Positions 22,572 to 30,002 of a DNA stretch of 64,000 bases are shown piece by piece. Each line of letters begins with the position of its first letter. Positions within the stretch are counted from its first letter, which is position 1. This stretch comes from a virus: IMG/VR virus record IMGVR_UViG_3300036402_000045, positions 1 through 64,000 of that record. One strand, given 5' to 3'. Position numbers and translations under genes: made by a program. The notes below the pieces were generated by a model. It had not been told where the DNA came from, ran no database searches, and saw nothing but the letters and a program-made list of their open reading frames with translations.

Positions 22572-23540
22572 TTACCCCTTGGTGGCCTTGGCAGCCTTCT
22601 TCGACGGTACACGACCGTTCTTGGAGCCAGGATCATCAGACGAACCGACCACGAACACCTTGATCGTTCCCTCGATGCCACGACCCGTGCGGATCACGCC
22701 AAAGCCGAACTTGTCCCGCATGGTCTGAGCCGCAAGCAGAAGCCGCTTGTCGAAGTCCAGAAGGTCGATGGCTTCCGTCTCCTTCTGGTACGGATGCAGT
22801 TCCACCTTTTCGGAAAGCTTCGTGGCAAGCGTCTGCCGGTTGCCGCCGCGGAACAGGAGCGGAGCGACGTGGAAGAGGTTGGCGTTCTTGCGGAACGGGT
22901 TGATCTTCTCCGTGGCCTTCGTGACCCCTACCTTCGGGTACGTGACCCGAACGGAATCCTTCGTGGCTCCGGTGCCGCCCGGAGTGCGCGGACGCTCCTT
23001 CTTGGCAGCTTCCCGAGCAGGCGTCTTCTTGGCAGGAGCCGTCTTCTTCGCAGCGGGAACCTTGCGAGCAGGGGCCGTCTTGCGAGGGCCTGTCGAAGCC
23101 TTGCGAGCAGGGGCCGGTGCGGTCTTCGCAGGCTTGTCGCTCTGCGCTTCCTCAACGGCGCTGCGAAGCTCCTTCAGACCCATCGACTCGTACCCCTTGA
23201 TGCCGAGGCTGCGAGCCATCTTCTGAAGCTCCTTGGCCTTCGGCTTGTCGATGGTCTTGGGCATGTGTTCCTTGATCCTTTCCGAATCATTCAGTTGTGC
23301 GGACTTTACAATGTCTCTGGTCGGTTGTCCACCAGAAACTTGTGAAATGGAGACGATAACCGGAAATGGGTCGTCTCCAATCACAATCTTCGCCCGGTGT
23401 TGACTTGTCTTCTCGATCAAGCACGACTTGATCGGCCCCTTGGCAGGGATATACCAGGCCCCTTTACCGGCGACGAGGGGAAGCCCGTCTGCTCCGAGCA
23501 CGGGCGCGCGCTCCGGTCGGTTCTTCATCCTCGTCGTCAT
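22572..23540 (-). CDS. Lys/Ala/Pro-rich protein with SAP-like domain
   Basis: Up to 322 residues. KAKELQKMARSLGIKGYESMGLKELRSAVEE is a SAP/Rho-N-like DNA-binding unit. It is followed by a histone-H1-like Lys/Ala/Pro tail (AARKVPAAKKTAPAKK type) and a folded C-terminal domain ending VFVVGSSDDPGSKNG. The start is ambiguous: ATG 23540 gives 76 bp of overlap with the upstream gene, while ATG 23264 (MPKTIDKPK) has an AAGGA site and would drop a plausible N-terminal beta domain. Probably a DNA-organising protein. Confidence 0.6.
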   Translation of the reverse strand: MTTRMKNRPERAPVLGADGLPLVAGKGAWYIPAKGPIKSCLIEKTSQHRAKIVIGDDPFPVIVSISQVSGGQPTRDIVKSAQLNDSERIKEHMPKTIDKPKAKELQKMARSLGIKGYESMGLKELRSAVEEAQSDKPAKTAPAPARKASTGPRKTAPARKVPAAKKTAPAKKTPAREAAKKERPRTPGGTGATKDSVRVTYPKVGVTKATEKINPFRKNANLFHVAPLLFRGGNRQTLATKLSEKVELHPYQKETEAIDLLDFDKRLLLAAQTMRDKFGFGVIRTGRGIEGTIKVFVVGSSDDPGSKNGRVPSKKAAKATKG

Positions 23541-23859
23541 CCACTTCCACCCTTCGAACTAGTCGTTGATATTTCCGAACTCGTCGCTCAAGCTCTGCCT
23601 CGTTGAACTCATCGATGAGTGCTGCTGTTCGCTTCAGTTCCTCTTGGCTGTCGTTCTTGGCGAGGCGTTCATGCCAGAACGAAAACCGAATGTGTGCCGT
23701 CGTGTCTGCGATCGGAATCGTGACCCCAACCTCGGAACCCATTCGCACTCGACCATCCGAAAGCTTCTCGATTACCGCTGCGGATCTTTCCCGCGCAACA
23801 TGAGAGCGGTCGGTGGTAACGCCCTTCTTTGGGGTGCTTCTGCTTTGCGTTGGTGCCAT
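23464..23859 (-). CDS. Hypothetical charged protein (131 aa)
   Basis: MAPTQSRSTPKKGV... a central beta region (GSEVGVTIPIADTTAHIRFSFWHERL) then a charged helix and an acidic/Arg-rich tail. It overlaps the HTH gene above by about 90 bp and the SAP-like gene below by up to 76 bp, so one or more boundaries may be wrong. Function is unknown. Confidence 0.5.
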   Translation of the reverse strand: MAPTQSRSTPKKGVTTDRSHVARERSAAVIEKLSDGRVRMGSEVGVTIPIADTTAHIRFSFWHERLAKNDSQEELKRTAALIDEFNEAELERRVRKYQRLVRRVEVDDDEDEEPTGARARARSRRASPRRR

Positions 23860-24026
23860 GCCAGGATCTCTCTCGCTTGTTCGGTTGACCAAAGCTTCGT
23901 CCCGTGATGAACGATCTCGGGTTTCGGAATGTCACCGTTCTTGTACCAGGCTTTGACGGCCTCGGTTGTTACCCCGCAGTACCGGCCCAGTTGTCCGACC
24001 GTCCGGTAACCGCGGGGCCTAGCCAT
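23772..24026 (-). CDS. MerR/excisionase-like HTH protein (84 aa)
   Basis: The first 60 residues read YRTVGQLGRYCGVTTEAVKAWYKNGDIPKP...WSTEQAREIL, the winged-helix pattern of MerR/Xis-type DNA-binding domains. It could regulate transcription; no integrase is seen in the window, so an excisionase role is unsupported. Confidence 0.65.
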   Translation of the reverse strand: MARPRGYRTVGQLGRYCGVTTEAVKAWYKNGDIPKPEIVHHGTKLWSTEQAREILAWHQRKAEAPQRRALPPTALMLRGKDPQR

Positions 24027-24234
24027 CGAACCTGATGCCCGCTCTCTCGATGACGTATCGCCATTCAGCGTCGGTCAATTCCTCGCCCGTCAACCGAGCA
24101 CCTTCGATCCAGCGAACATACTTAGCGAAAGCCTCGTTCTCCTTCGTAAGCCGCTCGTTCTCTTCCGTCAGATCCACGATCGTCTCGGCCTGATTGCGGT
24201 TGCGCTTCTGGAGGATCTTCTTCGGAGCGGCCAT
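24019..24234 (-). CDS. Leucine-zipper-like protein (71 aa)
   Basis: MAAPKKILQKRNRNQAETIVDLTEENERLTKENEAF... a basic region followed by a heptad helix, resembling a tiny bZIP. It overlaps the HTH gene by eight bases, so the two may act together. Function is inferred only from pattern. Confidence 0.6.
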   Translation of the reverse strand: MAAPKKILQKRNRNQAETIVDLTEENERLTKENEAFAKYVRWIEGARLTGEELTDAEWRYVIERAGIRFDG

Positions 24235-24519
24235 TTACTGCTGGCCGTTGTTGCAGGAGATGGCGAGCGTCTTTTCCGAATCTCCACTGATGACGACACA
24301 CTTCCCTGGCTTCGGAGCGTCGATGTTCGTCACCGTGTAGAGGTAGTTCTTGCAATCACTCCGATTGCAAGAGGACTTGTCCGTCTTGAAATACTCCAGA
24401 TACTCCTGCCGTGCTCCGGAGAGCACCCGGTCGTTGTCGGTGTTCTTGGCGGCGTATGCCGCAGCACCGCCACCGAACGTCACCGCCCCGAGGATGAATC
24501 CTGCGATGAGCTTCTTCAT
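24235..24519 (-). CDS. Secreted small Cys protein (94 aa)
   Basis: A signal peptide (MKKLIAGFILGAVTFGGGAAAYA) with a plausible cleavage after AYA, then a mature domain with four Cys (SSCNRSDCKN...KCVV...SCNN) that probably form two disulfides. It would act in the cell envelope or outside. No family is recognised. Confidence 0.65.
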   Translation of the reverse strand: MKKLIAGFILGAVTFGGGAAAYAAKNTDNDRVLSGARQEYLEYFKTDKSSCNRSDCKNYLYTVTNIDAPKPGKCVVISGDSEKTLAISCNNGQQ

Positions 24520-25493
24520 GCTGCGTCTCCTTCGTTCTCAAGGAGGAACGCGGTCACGTCCTCCCACCTTGTTGATACGGCTTTCAGAAGTTCCTTCTCG
24601 GCGTTCTCCTTCGCAAGCGAAGCTGCCCAGATGACTTCATCCCGATACTCCGCAACGCTTTCCTCGATGAGCGCCACCAGCACGTCAGGGGACAACGCAT
24701 CAAGCTCCCACGATTCCCGTCCGTAGCGCTCCACATAGCCCGCATAGCGAGAGTCCGTGATCTTGGCCGGGTTGGGCGGCGGATTGAAATGCTGGATCTG
24801 ATCCATGTTGAGAGCGATGCGATCGATCTTGAAGTTCTGACGCATCATCCTCATGGCGGTTGCGGCGGTCGTCTTGTGATCCCGCATGAGATCAGTCGCG
24901 ATGAAGCGCTCAAGCCGCTCCCTGATGTCTCTCGTCATATCCATGCCCGAGGGATCGTGATCGCCCAGATGGATGACGGTGACCTTCTTCCCGTCGTTGA
25001 CGTAGCCCCGCAGACGGTTCGACGTTTCCCACATTTCCGAAAGCGACGTGTAGCCGCGGCAGGAGAAGTACGGAACATCAAGCCGAGGACAGACGGCTTC
25101 GAGCACACCAACGAGAGCGTCCTTCTCGATCCATACTTCGACCCGACAGGGCTGATCCTTCCACTTGTCGTGGCGGAACTGAGCCGCTGTGTCCTTCAGG
25201 ATCTCAACCGGTGACTTCCAATGCGGAAGCGAACGCAGGTTGCGTGTGCGGTCAACGAGGTAGTTCCAATCGAGCAGGCCCGCCATGCGAGCATCCCCGA
25301 TGATCTTTCCGAGACGCGCATACTCCTGTTGCCGATTCGGAATGTAACCCCGAGCGACGAACTGGTAGTAAAGCTGGCGAAGGGTTAGGTCATAACCCTG
25401 CTGTGCGTACTCCGCACAGATCTGATTCGCCATAGCGATGATCTGTCGGTGCTGCGGAGAGAACCGCTTTCGGATATAGGCGCGCCGAGGCAT
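24516..25493 (-). CDS. TopoVI-A/Spo11-like (Mini-A type) Toprim protein
   Basis: 325 residues. An N-terminal winged-helix-like region carries TLRQLYYQFVARGY at about 37-50, matching the R-x-x-Y-Y catalytic-tyrosine motif of TopoVI-A/Spo11. A Toprim fold follows, with Glu123 (WIEKDAL) and HLGDHDPSG at about 175-183 supplying the metal-binding acids. Length fits the reduced Mini-A group reported in mobile elements. It may make double-strand breaks or act in DNA topology. No B-subunit ATPase is seen nearby. Confidence 0.65.
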   Translation of the reverse strand: MPRRAYIRKRFSPQHRQIIAMANQICAEYAQQGYDLTLRQLYYQFVARGYIPNRQQEYARLGKIIGDARMAGLLDWNYLVDRTRNLRSLPHWKSPVEILKDTAAQFRHDKWKDQPCRVEVWIEKDALVGVLEAVCPRLDVPYFSCRGYTSLSEMWETSNRLRGYVNDGKKVTVIHLGDHDPSGMDMTRDIRERLERFIATDLMRDHKTTAATAMRMMRQNFKIDRIALNMDQIQHFNPPPNPAKITDSRYAGYVERYGRESWELDALSPDVLVALIEESVAEYRDEVIWAASLAKENAEKELLKAVSTRWEDVTAFLLENEGDAA

Positions 25494-25646
25494 TCAATCC
25501 TCGACCCATTCCTCGAAGTCAACGCAAGGGCAATCCTCGATGTCTCCCATCTTTGGATCTGCCTTGACGGCGCAAGGACGGAATGTTTCCTGATCGTCGT
25601 GCTCGTCAAGCACATGACCGCACGTACACATCGCGTCGTCGTCCAT
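25494..25646 (-). CDS. Small acidic Cys protein (50 aa)
   Basis: MDDDAMCTCGHVLDEHDDQETFRPC... contains CxCGH, a later Cys and CPC, suggesting a single zinc knuckle in a very acidic chain. It starts on the stop of the upstream gene (TGATG). Function is unknown. Confidence 0.55.
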   Translation of the reverse strand: MDDDAMCTCGHVLDEHDDQETFRPCAVKADPKMGDIEDCPCVDFEEWVED

Positions 25647-26065
25647 CAGTTCGACGCTCCTTCAGTGAGATCAATCACGCGATACTGGACACTTTGGCCT
25701 TCGAGAGTTTCTTCCGCTTCCCAAACCATCTCGTCAAAGTTCGTACGCAGGTAAATCTCCCATCCACGCTTCGGATTCCGGGCGACAACAAGCCATTGCC
25801 CAGTGTTCGGAAAATCCTGCCAATGCCCCCATGTCGGAAGATCCTCTTCTGGATTGCGATAGGTCGCTACAGCAACCACCCGCACCGACTCAGGCTTGAC
25901 CCAGATCTCTTCCGTGGAGAAGTCAGCATGAGGAACACTGACAAGCCGACACTGTTCCGAATCGTTGGAGCAGACAAGATACCGAGCACCGGATTCACGA
26001 CGCTGTGCCCAGACGCCCGTGCCGTTGCCGACATAGACCACGATGTCACCGAGCTTCGGATTCAT
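25646..26065 (-). CDS. Hypothetical protein (139 aa)
   Basis: MNPKLGDIVVYVGNGTGVWAQRR... begins like an SH3-type barrel and includes Trp-rich segments (LPTWGHWQDFPNTGQWL). Its N-terminus resembles the phage protein at 41857 (TIGRIVIYRTDG), so the two may be distant paralogues. Function is unknown. Confidence 0.6.
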   Translation of the reverse strand: MNPKLGDIVVYVGNGTGVWAQRRESGARYLVCSNDSEQCRLVSVPHADFSTEEIWVKPESVRVVAVATYRNPEEDLPTWGHWQDFPNTGQWLVVARNPKRGWEIYLRTNFDEMVWEAEETLEGQSVQYRVIDLTEGASN

Positions 26066-26568
26066 CAGTCTCCCGTCCCGTGAGAAGGACGGATATACGG
26101 AGCGTTCATGGTGATCGTCGTGTGCTTCGCCACGATCTCAGCATCGATCTTGCCCTCCTGCACCGCCGCAGCAAGACCCGATGTATCGAGCGCCACGTTC
26201 ACAGCGCTGGCGACACCGTTCGTCTTCAGAACGTCCATGAGCGCCCGCTGAACCTCCGCAGGAAGCTCGCTCAGGACGAGAGAGCGCCGGTATGCCAAAC
26301 GCCGCTGCGCGGGCTTGAGATCGCCGTAGAGAGCATCTCCGTCGATGTTGATGTTCTCGGTCTGGACCCGCGTGACCTTCGTGCCGTCGTCAGCGGTCAG
26401 GCTCGTCGTTCCCCGAATCTGAAGCTCTTCGCAGATCGAATCCTGAATGCCCTTCTTCGTCTTCTTGGCACGACCCTCGATCTCGGCTTGACGCTCGTAC
26501 TCCGCGACGAGCACGAAGATCTCGGAGTCCTTGAGCCGCTTCTTAGCCTTCGTCGGCTTGTCAGGCAT
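26065..26568 (-). CDS. Hypothetical helical protein (167 aa)
   Basis: The start at 26568 (MPDKPTKAKKRL) has an AAAGGAG site; the longer frame is a shadow. It is a charged helical protein with a central ADDGTKVTRVQTENINIDG beta segment. The pattern resembles phage host-nuclease inhibitor or RecB-inhibitor-like proteins only vaguely, so no call is made. Confidence 0.6.
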   Translation of the reverse strand: MPDKPTKAKKRLKDSEIFVLVAEYERQAEIEGRAKKTKKGIQDSICEELQIRGTTSLTADDGTKVTRVQTENINIDGDALYGDLKPAQRRLAYRRSLVLSELPAEVQRALMDVLKTNGVASAVNVALDTSGLAAAVQEGKIDAEIVAKHTTITMNAPYIRPSHGTGD

Positions 26569-26818
26569 CGGCGTTCTCCTTTCGGATTTCGGCCAGAGCA
26601 AGCTGCGCCACCAGTGACGACGCCTTGGCCTTCGAGAAGCCCGTGATCCCGTGAGCCTTGGCAAGCTCCCGGAGATCCTTGACCTTCATCGCTTCGAGAT
26701 CCGCCACGCCGAGACGCTTGGACCGAGCGATGCACTCGTTCGGAACCGAAGTGCGGTTGGTCGTGTTGTGATGGGCGCGGCGATCGTGCTTGGCCGAACG
26801 CTGGTTCTTGGTCGCCAT
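26561..26818 (-). CDS. Small SAP/Rho-N-like DNA-binding protein (85 aa)
   Basis: A basic N-terminus (ATKNQRSAKHDRRAHH) and a C-terminal unit VADLEAMKVKDLRELAKAHGITGFSKAKASSLVAQL, the helix-turn-helix of SAP/Rho-N domains. It probably binds DNA or RNA. One of at least five proteins in this window with such a module. Confidence 0.65.
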   Translation of the reverse strand: MATKNQRSAKHDRRAHHNTTNRTSVPNECIARSKRLGVADLEAMKVKDLRELAKAHGITGFSKAKASSLVAQLALAEIRKENADA

Positions 26819-27012
26819 CAGACCGCCGCCGTCTTCCGAACCGGACGGCGAAGAGCCGTGGCGATGCGGTCACACCGCGCCAGAAGAGCGGGCTTGTCAG
26901 CCTGAGCGATGAAGCGGTCCGAGCGAACAGCGAGCACCTTGTCAGCCACGACATTCCGGAGGTACTCAAGATCACTCCGCTCGATCTCGATTGTCACCTT
27001 GTTCTTGTCCAT
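26818..27012 (-). CDS. Small hypothetical protein, near-leaderless (64 aa)
   Basis: MDKNKVTIEIERSDLEYLRNVVADKVL... beta strand followed by helices. The start at 27012 is set by a promoter whose -10 (TAAGGT) ends seven bases upstream. No family is recognised. Confidence 0.6.
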   Translation of the reverse strand: MDKNKVTIEIERSDLEYLRNVVADKVLAVRSDRFIAQADKPALLARCDRIATALRRPVRKTAAV

Positions 27013-27019
27013 GCCCCTC

Positions 27020-27048
27020 ACCTTAGTAGAATGTTTCCGAAGTTGCAA
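27020..27048 (-). promoter_or_regulatory. Promoter with TTCGGAA in spacer
   Basis: TTGCAA -17 bp- TAAGGT, spacer beginning CTTCGGAAACATTC. Confidence 0.6.
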
Positions 27049-27061
27049 GTCGAAATTTCAG

Positions 27062-27532
27062 TCAGCGCAGATTTTGGAGAATCGCTCTGCGCTCCATGAG
27101 CAGGATGCCCAAGAGGTTCGAGCCTGCCCAGTGTCCGGAAGGCGTGCGCGTCATGCCCCAGATCCGATCGCCCCAAGTGTTGCCTTCGACCAAGATGGCG
27201 TTGCCCGTGGCAAGCAGATCGTTAGCGAGCGTTTGGGTTTCCGAAAACTTGCATGACAGAGCGAAGCGCATGACTTCGATCTTCCGTTGCTCCCAGTCAT
27301 CAGCGAGCGGAGCCTTGCGACCGAGCTTCTTGGCATTGCCCGCGTTGCTTGCCGTGAGAATGCGCTGTTGCCATTCAGGATCGTCTGTCTTCGCTGCCTG
27401 ATAGTGATGTTCCACCGTGGCGTAAGGAACGCCCCTGAGACGATAAGGAGAGGCATAGAAGTTCGACAGGAACCCGTGCGGTCCGTCCAGCCGAAAGTCA
27501 TCGATGATCGTGTAGCCCAACGCCTTCTTCAC
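27062..27532 (-). CDS. NADAR-family protein (putative ADP-ribose N-glycosidase)
   Basis: 156 residues covering a whole NADAR (DUF1768) domain: FLSNFYASPY at 21-30, TVEHHYQAAK at 39-48 and a late WGDRIWGM. Family members remove ADP-ribose from nucleobases, and some reverse DarT-type DNA ADP-ribosylation. In a phage this would suit defence against DarTG-like toxins or NAD-derived signals; that role is inferred. The upstream spacing is tight to the promoter region of the previous gene. Confidence 0.8.
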   Translation of the reverse strand: MKKALGYTIIDDFRLDGPHGFLSNFYASPYRLRGVPYATVEHHYQAAKTDDPEWQQRILTASNAGNAKKLGRKAPLADDWEQRKIEVMRFALSCKFSETQTLANDLLATGNAILVEGNTWGDRIWGMTRTPSGHWAGSNLLGILLMERRAILQNLR

Positions 27533-27798
27533 TTCTCAAGCCCCTTCAGAAACTCAGTGACAAAAGCGAAACACTCGTCGTCCGTTGCGTCGTCAAACGC
27601 AACCGGCTCTGCTCCGTCTCCATACATGCGCCACCCAACAGCATCGGTGCCGTCGTCATTGGGAACCAATGCAAGAGCAAAGCCGCGAGGATGAAACACA
27701 ACCCGGTTGATGAGCCAAAGCATTCCAAGGCTCCGAAGTTCCTCGAAGGAATGCACCGTCTCTTCGGGAACCGTGTCGAATACGGACTTGCGCGTCAT
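27529..27798 (-). CDS. Hypothetical protein (89 aa)
   Basis: MTRKSVFDTVPEETVHSFEELRSLGMLW... The start overlaps the upstream stop (ATGA), and its end overlaps the NADAR start, so it is co-translated with NADAR. Mixed fold with an acidic DDATDDE stretch. No family is recognised. Confidence 0.6.
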   Translation of the reverse strand: MTRKSVFDTVPEETVHSFEELRSLGMLWLINRVVFHPRGFALALVPNDDGTDAVGWRMYGDGAEPVAFDDATDDECFAFVTEFLKGLEK

Positions 27799-28055
27799 TT
27801 CAGAATCTCGATCTCGTTGTCGTAGAAGTAGTAGATGTCGTGGAACCCGTTGATGCGGTCCATCAACCAATCGTGAACGGGAATCCGAATCTCCGGACCC
27901 TGCCACGGACAAAGCAGAACCTTGTTCGGGTACTTGTCGGAGTCGTTCTCCAACAGAACGCCCTCAGACCCCTCGAAGAAGCGTCCAGAGGGATCGTTGT
28001 ATGCAACCCGGACCCGAATGGCATCGGGGCTTGCAAGAGCCTCTTCGGGCGTCAC
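27795..28055 (-). CDS. Hypothetical beta-rich protein (86 aa)
   Basis: Starts with GTG on the stop of the SNF2 gene. An SH3-like pattern (RVRVAYNDPSGRFFEGSEGVLLEND...) is followed by an aromatic tail (YYFYDNEIEIL). It is the middle member of the SNF2-NADAR operon. Function is unknown. Confidence 0.6.
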   Translation of the reverse strand: MTPEEALASPDAIRVRVAYNDPSGRFFEGSEGVLLENDSDKYPNKVLLCPWQGPEIRIPVHDWLMDRINGFHDIYYFYDNEIEILK

Positions 28056-29809
28056 AGGAGATCCCGAATGTTCTGGAGCGTGATGCGCTCGATCTGTCGG
28101 CCACCGTCTCGCTCGATGGTCCGGTTGGCAAGCGCCCGCTTGTAGTTCAGGAGCGCTTCGATCCTCTGCTCGATCGTGTCTTCGGCCTGAAGCTCGATGA
28201 CGTTGACCGTCGTGGCAAGAGCCTCCAGGCCACGCAGACCGCCCGCTGCGGAACGCCCGATGGCCTGATCGTTACCTGCCGGTGTCCAACCCTTGTCGGT
28301 GAAGACGACGTAGGTGGCAACGCCAAGGTTGATGGCCTCGCGGTTCGCATCGATGGTTCCGATGTAGAGCTTGCAATCCTCGTCGTTGTTGAACCTTCGG
28401 ATTTCCTCCTGCCGACGACGCAGGTTGATCTCACCGGTGACATACGCCGGGGAATAAGCCTCAAGCTCCCGCTGGATGATGCGGGTTGCCTTGCTCCACT
28501 GGGAGAAGATGATCGCCTTCTCACCGTTGGCGACAAGCTCCCGAACGATGTCCTTCAGTTCGACGATCTTGGCCGAATCCTTCGACCCGCCGTAAAGCTC
28601 CGGAGAGAAGCAAGCCTGCTTCAGCCGGATGATCTGCGGAAGAGCACCGTTGATGTTTCGGATTTCGCCGTTGTCCATGCGAAGGATGAACTCGTCACGG
28701 ATCTCGTTGTAGAGCGCCCGAGCTTCACGGGTCAGTTCGATCACGCGGGGAGCGATGATGACCTTCGGAAGATCCTTGAGCACCTGATCCTTGCGACGAC
28801 GCAGGGAGATGTTCTGAATGAAGTCCCGAAGCTCGCCCATCGGCTCCGGGCGGTAGCCAACCGTGGCACCGCCGTTCTTGATGGAGATCGCGTCCACGAA
28901 CCGGTCGTAGATCGGAAAGTCTTCCGGGTAGAGCTTGTGCAGAACGCTCCAGATCTCTTCCGGACGATTCAGGATCGGCGTGCCCGACATCATCAGCCAA
29001 CGCTTGCCCTCAAGCTGGAAGAAGCCACGCGTGACCTGAGCATCCGGAGTCTTCACCCGATGGTGCTCATCAACCACGATGAAGTCGTACTCGAATCCGA
29101 AAAGCTCTTCGTTGGCGAACTCGTATCCGATGATCTTCTTGTGAACGTTGCCGTCCTCGTAGATCGGCTTGGCCCGGATCGCCTCAAAGTTGACGACGGT
29201 GATCTCGGCCCGCTTCTCGATCTGTGCAGAGCGCTCTGCGCGTGTTCCGTTGACGACCTGAACCTCGAAGTCGAACTTGTCCGTGGCTTCAGATTCCCAG
29301 TTGAACTTCGCGCTGTTCGGGCAGACGACGAGCGTGCGGAACTGCTTGCCCTTCTTCTCGGCCTTCACCGCCATGATGCGGATCGCAGCCAGAAGCATGA
29401 TGGTCTTCCCTAGACCCATCTCGTCATTGAGAAGATCGATCTCTTCCTCCAGGATCTTCCCGACCGCAACCTTCTGGAAGTTGTAGAGCTTGCCTTCGAA
29501 GCCCGGAATCCGAAGCTTCGGAATCGGCATATCCGCAAGCCGCTTCTCTTCGGCTCGCGTTAGCCGTGCGTAGACGCCCTTCGAAAGCTCTGCCATCGGG
29601 AACGCCAACGACAGACGATCGAAGTACCGCATGTTGAACCGGAAGAGCCACTTGCTCAATTCCTGGTCGTACTCCGCAACGGGATCGGTGCCGAGAGGAA
29701 GGATCTCGCGCATGATGACGCTCTGCGCCTCGTACTTCTCGCTGGAGTCACACATCAAGACGATGTGCTTGCCCCTCGGATCGTTCTTCTTCGACAAGGT
29801 GATCTTCAC
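28052..29809 (-). CDS. SNF2/DEAD-like superfamily 2 helicase
   Basis: About 585 residues. Motif I is DEMGLGKTI, motif II is VVDEHHR (DEHH), motif III MMSGTP, and motif VI DQAIGRSAAGG, where the usual final Arg is missing. The two RecA-like lobes are of usual length. Such phage helicases remodel DNA-protein complexes in replication or recombination. The promoter -10 at 29818-29823 predicts that RNA starts near the GTG at 29809 (MKITLSKKND), so upstream TTG/GTG starts are less likely. Confidence 0.88.
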   Translation of the reverse strand: MKITLSKKNDPRGKHIVLMCDSSEKYEAQSVIMREILPLGTDPVAEYDQELSKWLFRFNMRYFDRLSLAFPMAELSKGVYARLTRAEEKRLADMPIPKLRIPGFEGKLYNFQKVAVGKILEEEIDLLNDEMGLGKTIMLLAAIRIMAVKAEKKGKQFRTLVVCPNSAKFNWESEATDKFDFEVQVVNGTRAERSAQIEKRAEITVVNFEAIRAKPIYEDGNVHKKIIGYEFANEELFGFEYDFIVVDEHHRVKTPDAQVTRGFFQLEGKRWLMMSGTPILNRPEEIWSVLHKLYPEDFPIYDRFVDAISIKNGGATVGYRPEPMGELRDFIQNISLRRRKDQVLKDLPKVIIAPRVIELTREARALYNEIRDEFILRMDNGEIRNINGALPQIIRLKQACFSPELYGGSKDSAKIVELKDIVRELVANGEKAIIFSQWSKATRIIQRELEAYSPAYVTGEINLRRRQEEIRRFNNDEDCKLYIGTIDANREAINLGVATYVVFTDKGWTPAGNDQAIGRSAAGGLRGLEALATTVNVIELQAEDTIEQRIEALLNYKRALANRTIERDGGRQIERITLQNIRDLL

Positions 29810-29817
29810 AAGCACCA

Positions 29818-29846
29818 ATCTAACAGCTTCGGAATGTTTACGTCAA
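29818..29846 (-). promoter_or_regulatory. Promoter with TTCCGAA in spacer
   Basis: TTGACG -17 bp- TTAGAT, spacer containing AAACATTCCGAAG; drives the SNF2 operon. Confidence 0.72.
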
Positions 29847-29863
29847 GCGAATATTCGGAAACC

Positions 29864-29986
29864 CAGAGAGGGTCCGGTCGCCTTTCCCCGTCCGATCCCC
29901 CGCCAAGGGAATCGTGGGTTAGTGAACGCTTGGGGAAAAGCGCAGGCGACCTTGATCTCCGAAAGGCTGGAGACTGACCCTCTCTG
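29864..29986 (-). ncRNA. Candidate highly structured RNA (123 nt)
   Basis: No gene fits this gap. On the minus strand an outer 11-bp stem CAGAGAGGGTC / GACCCTCTCTG closes the element. Inside are TCTCC / GGAGA, a long arm GGTCGCC...TTTCCCC / GGGGAAA...GGCGACC, and an inner hairpin CGAT-CCC / GGG-ATCG. CGCTT / AAGCG offers an alternative fold. GCGTATCA ends five bases before the first stem base, like a promoter with its start site. It is a small RNA, or possibly a leader of the SNF2 operon. Confidence 0.6.
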
Positions 29987-29991
29987 AGACT

Positions 29992-29999
29992 TGATACGC
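29992..29999 (-). promoter_or_regulatory. GCGTATCA element before structured RNA
   Basis: Ends five bases before the outer stem of the RNA at 29864-29986; no start codon follows, so it marks transcription rather than translation. Confidence 0.6.
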
Positions 30000-30002
30000 A
30001 GA

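Noticed and set aside
23772-24026. Excisionase of an integrating phage
   Set aside because: Only the winged-helix pattern fits; no integrase, attachment site or repressor is visible in the window.
29864-29986. Hammerhead-type ribozyme
   Set aside because: The CUGAUGA and GAAA core elements are absent.
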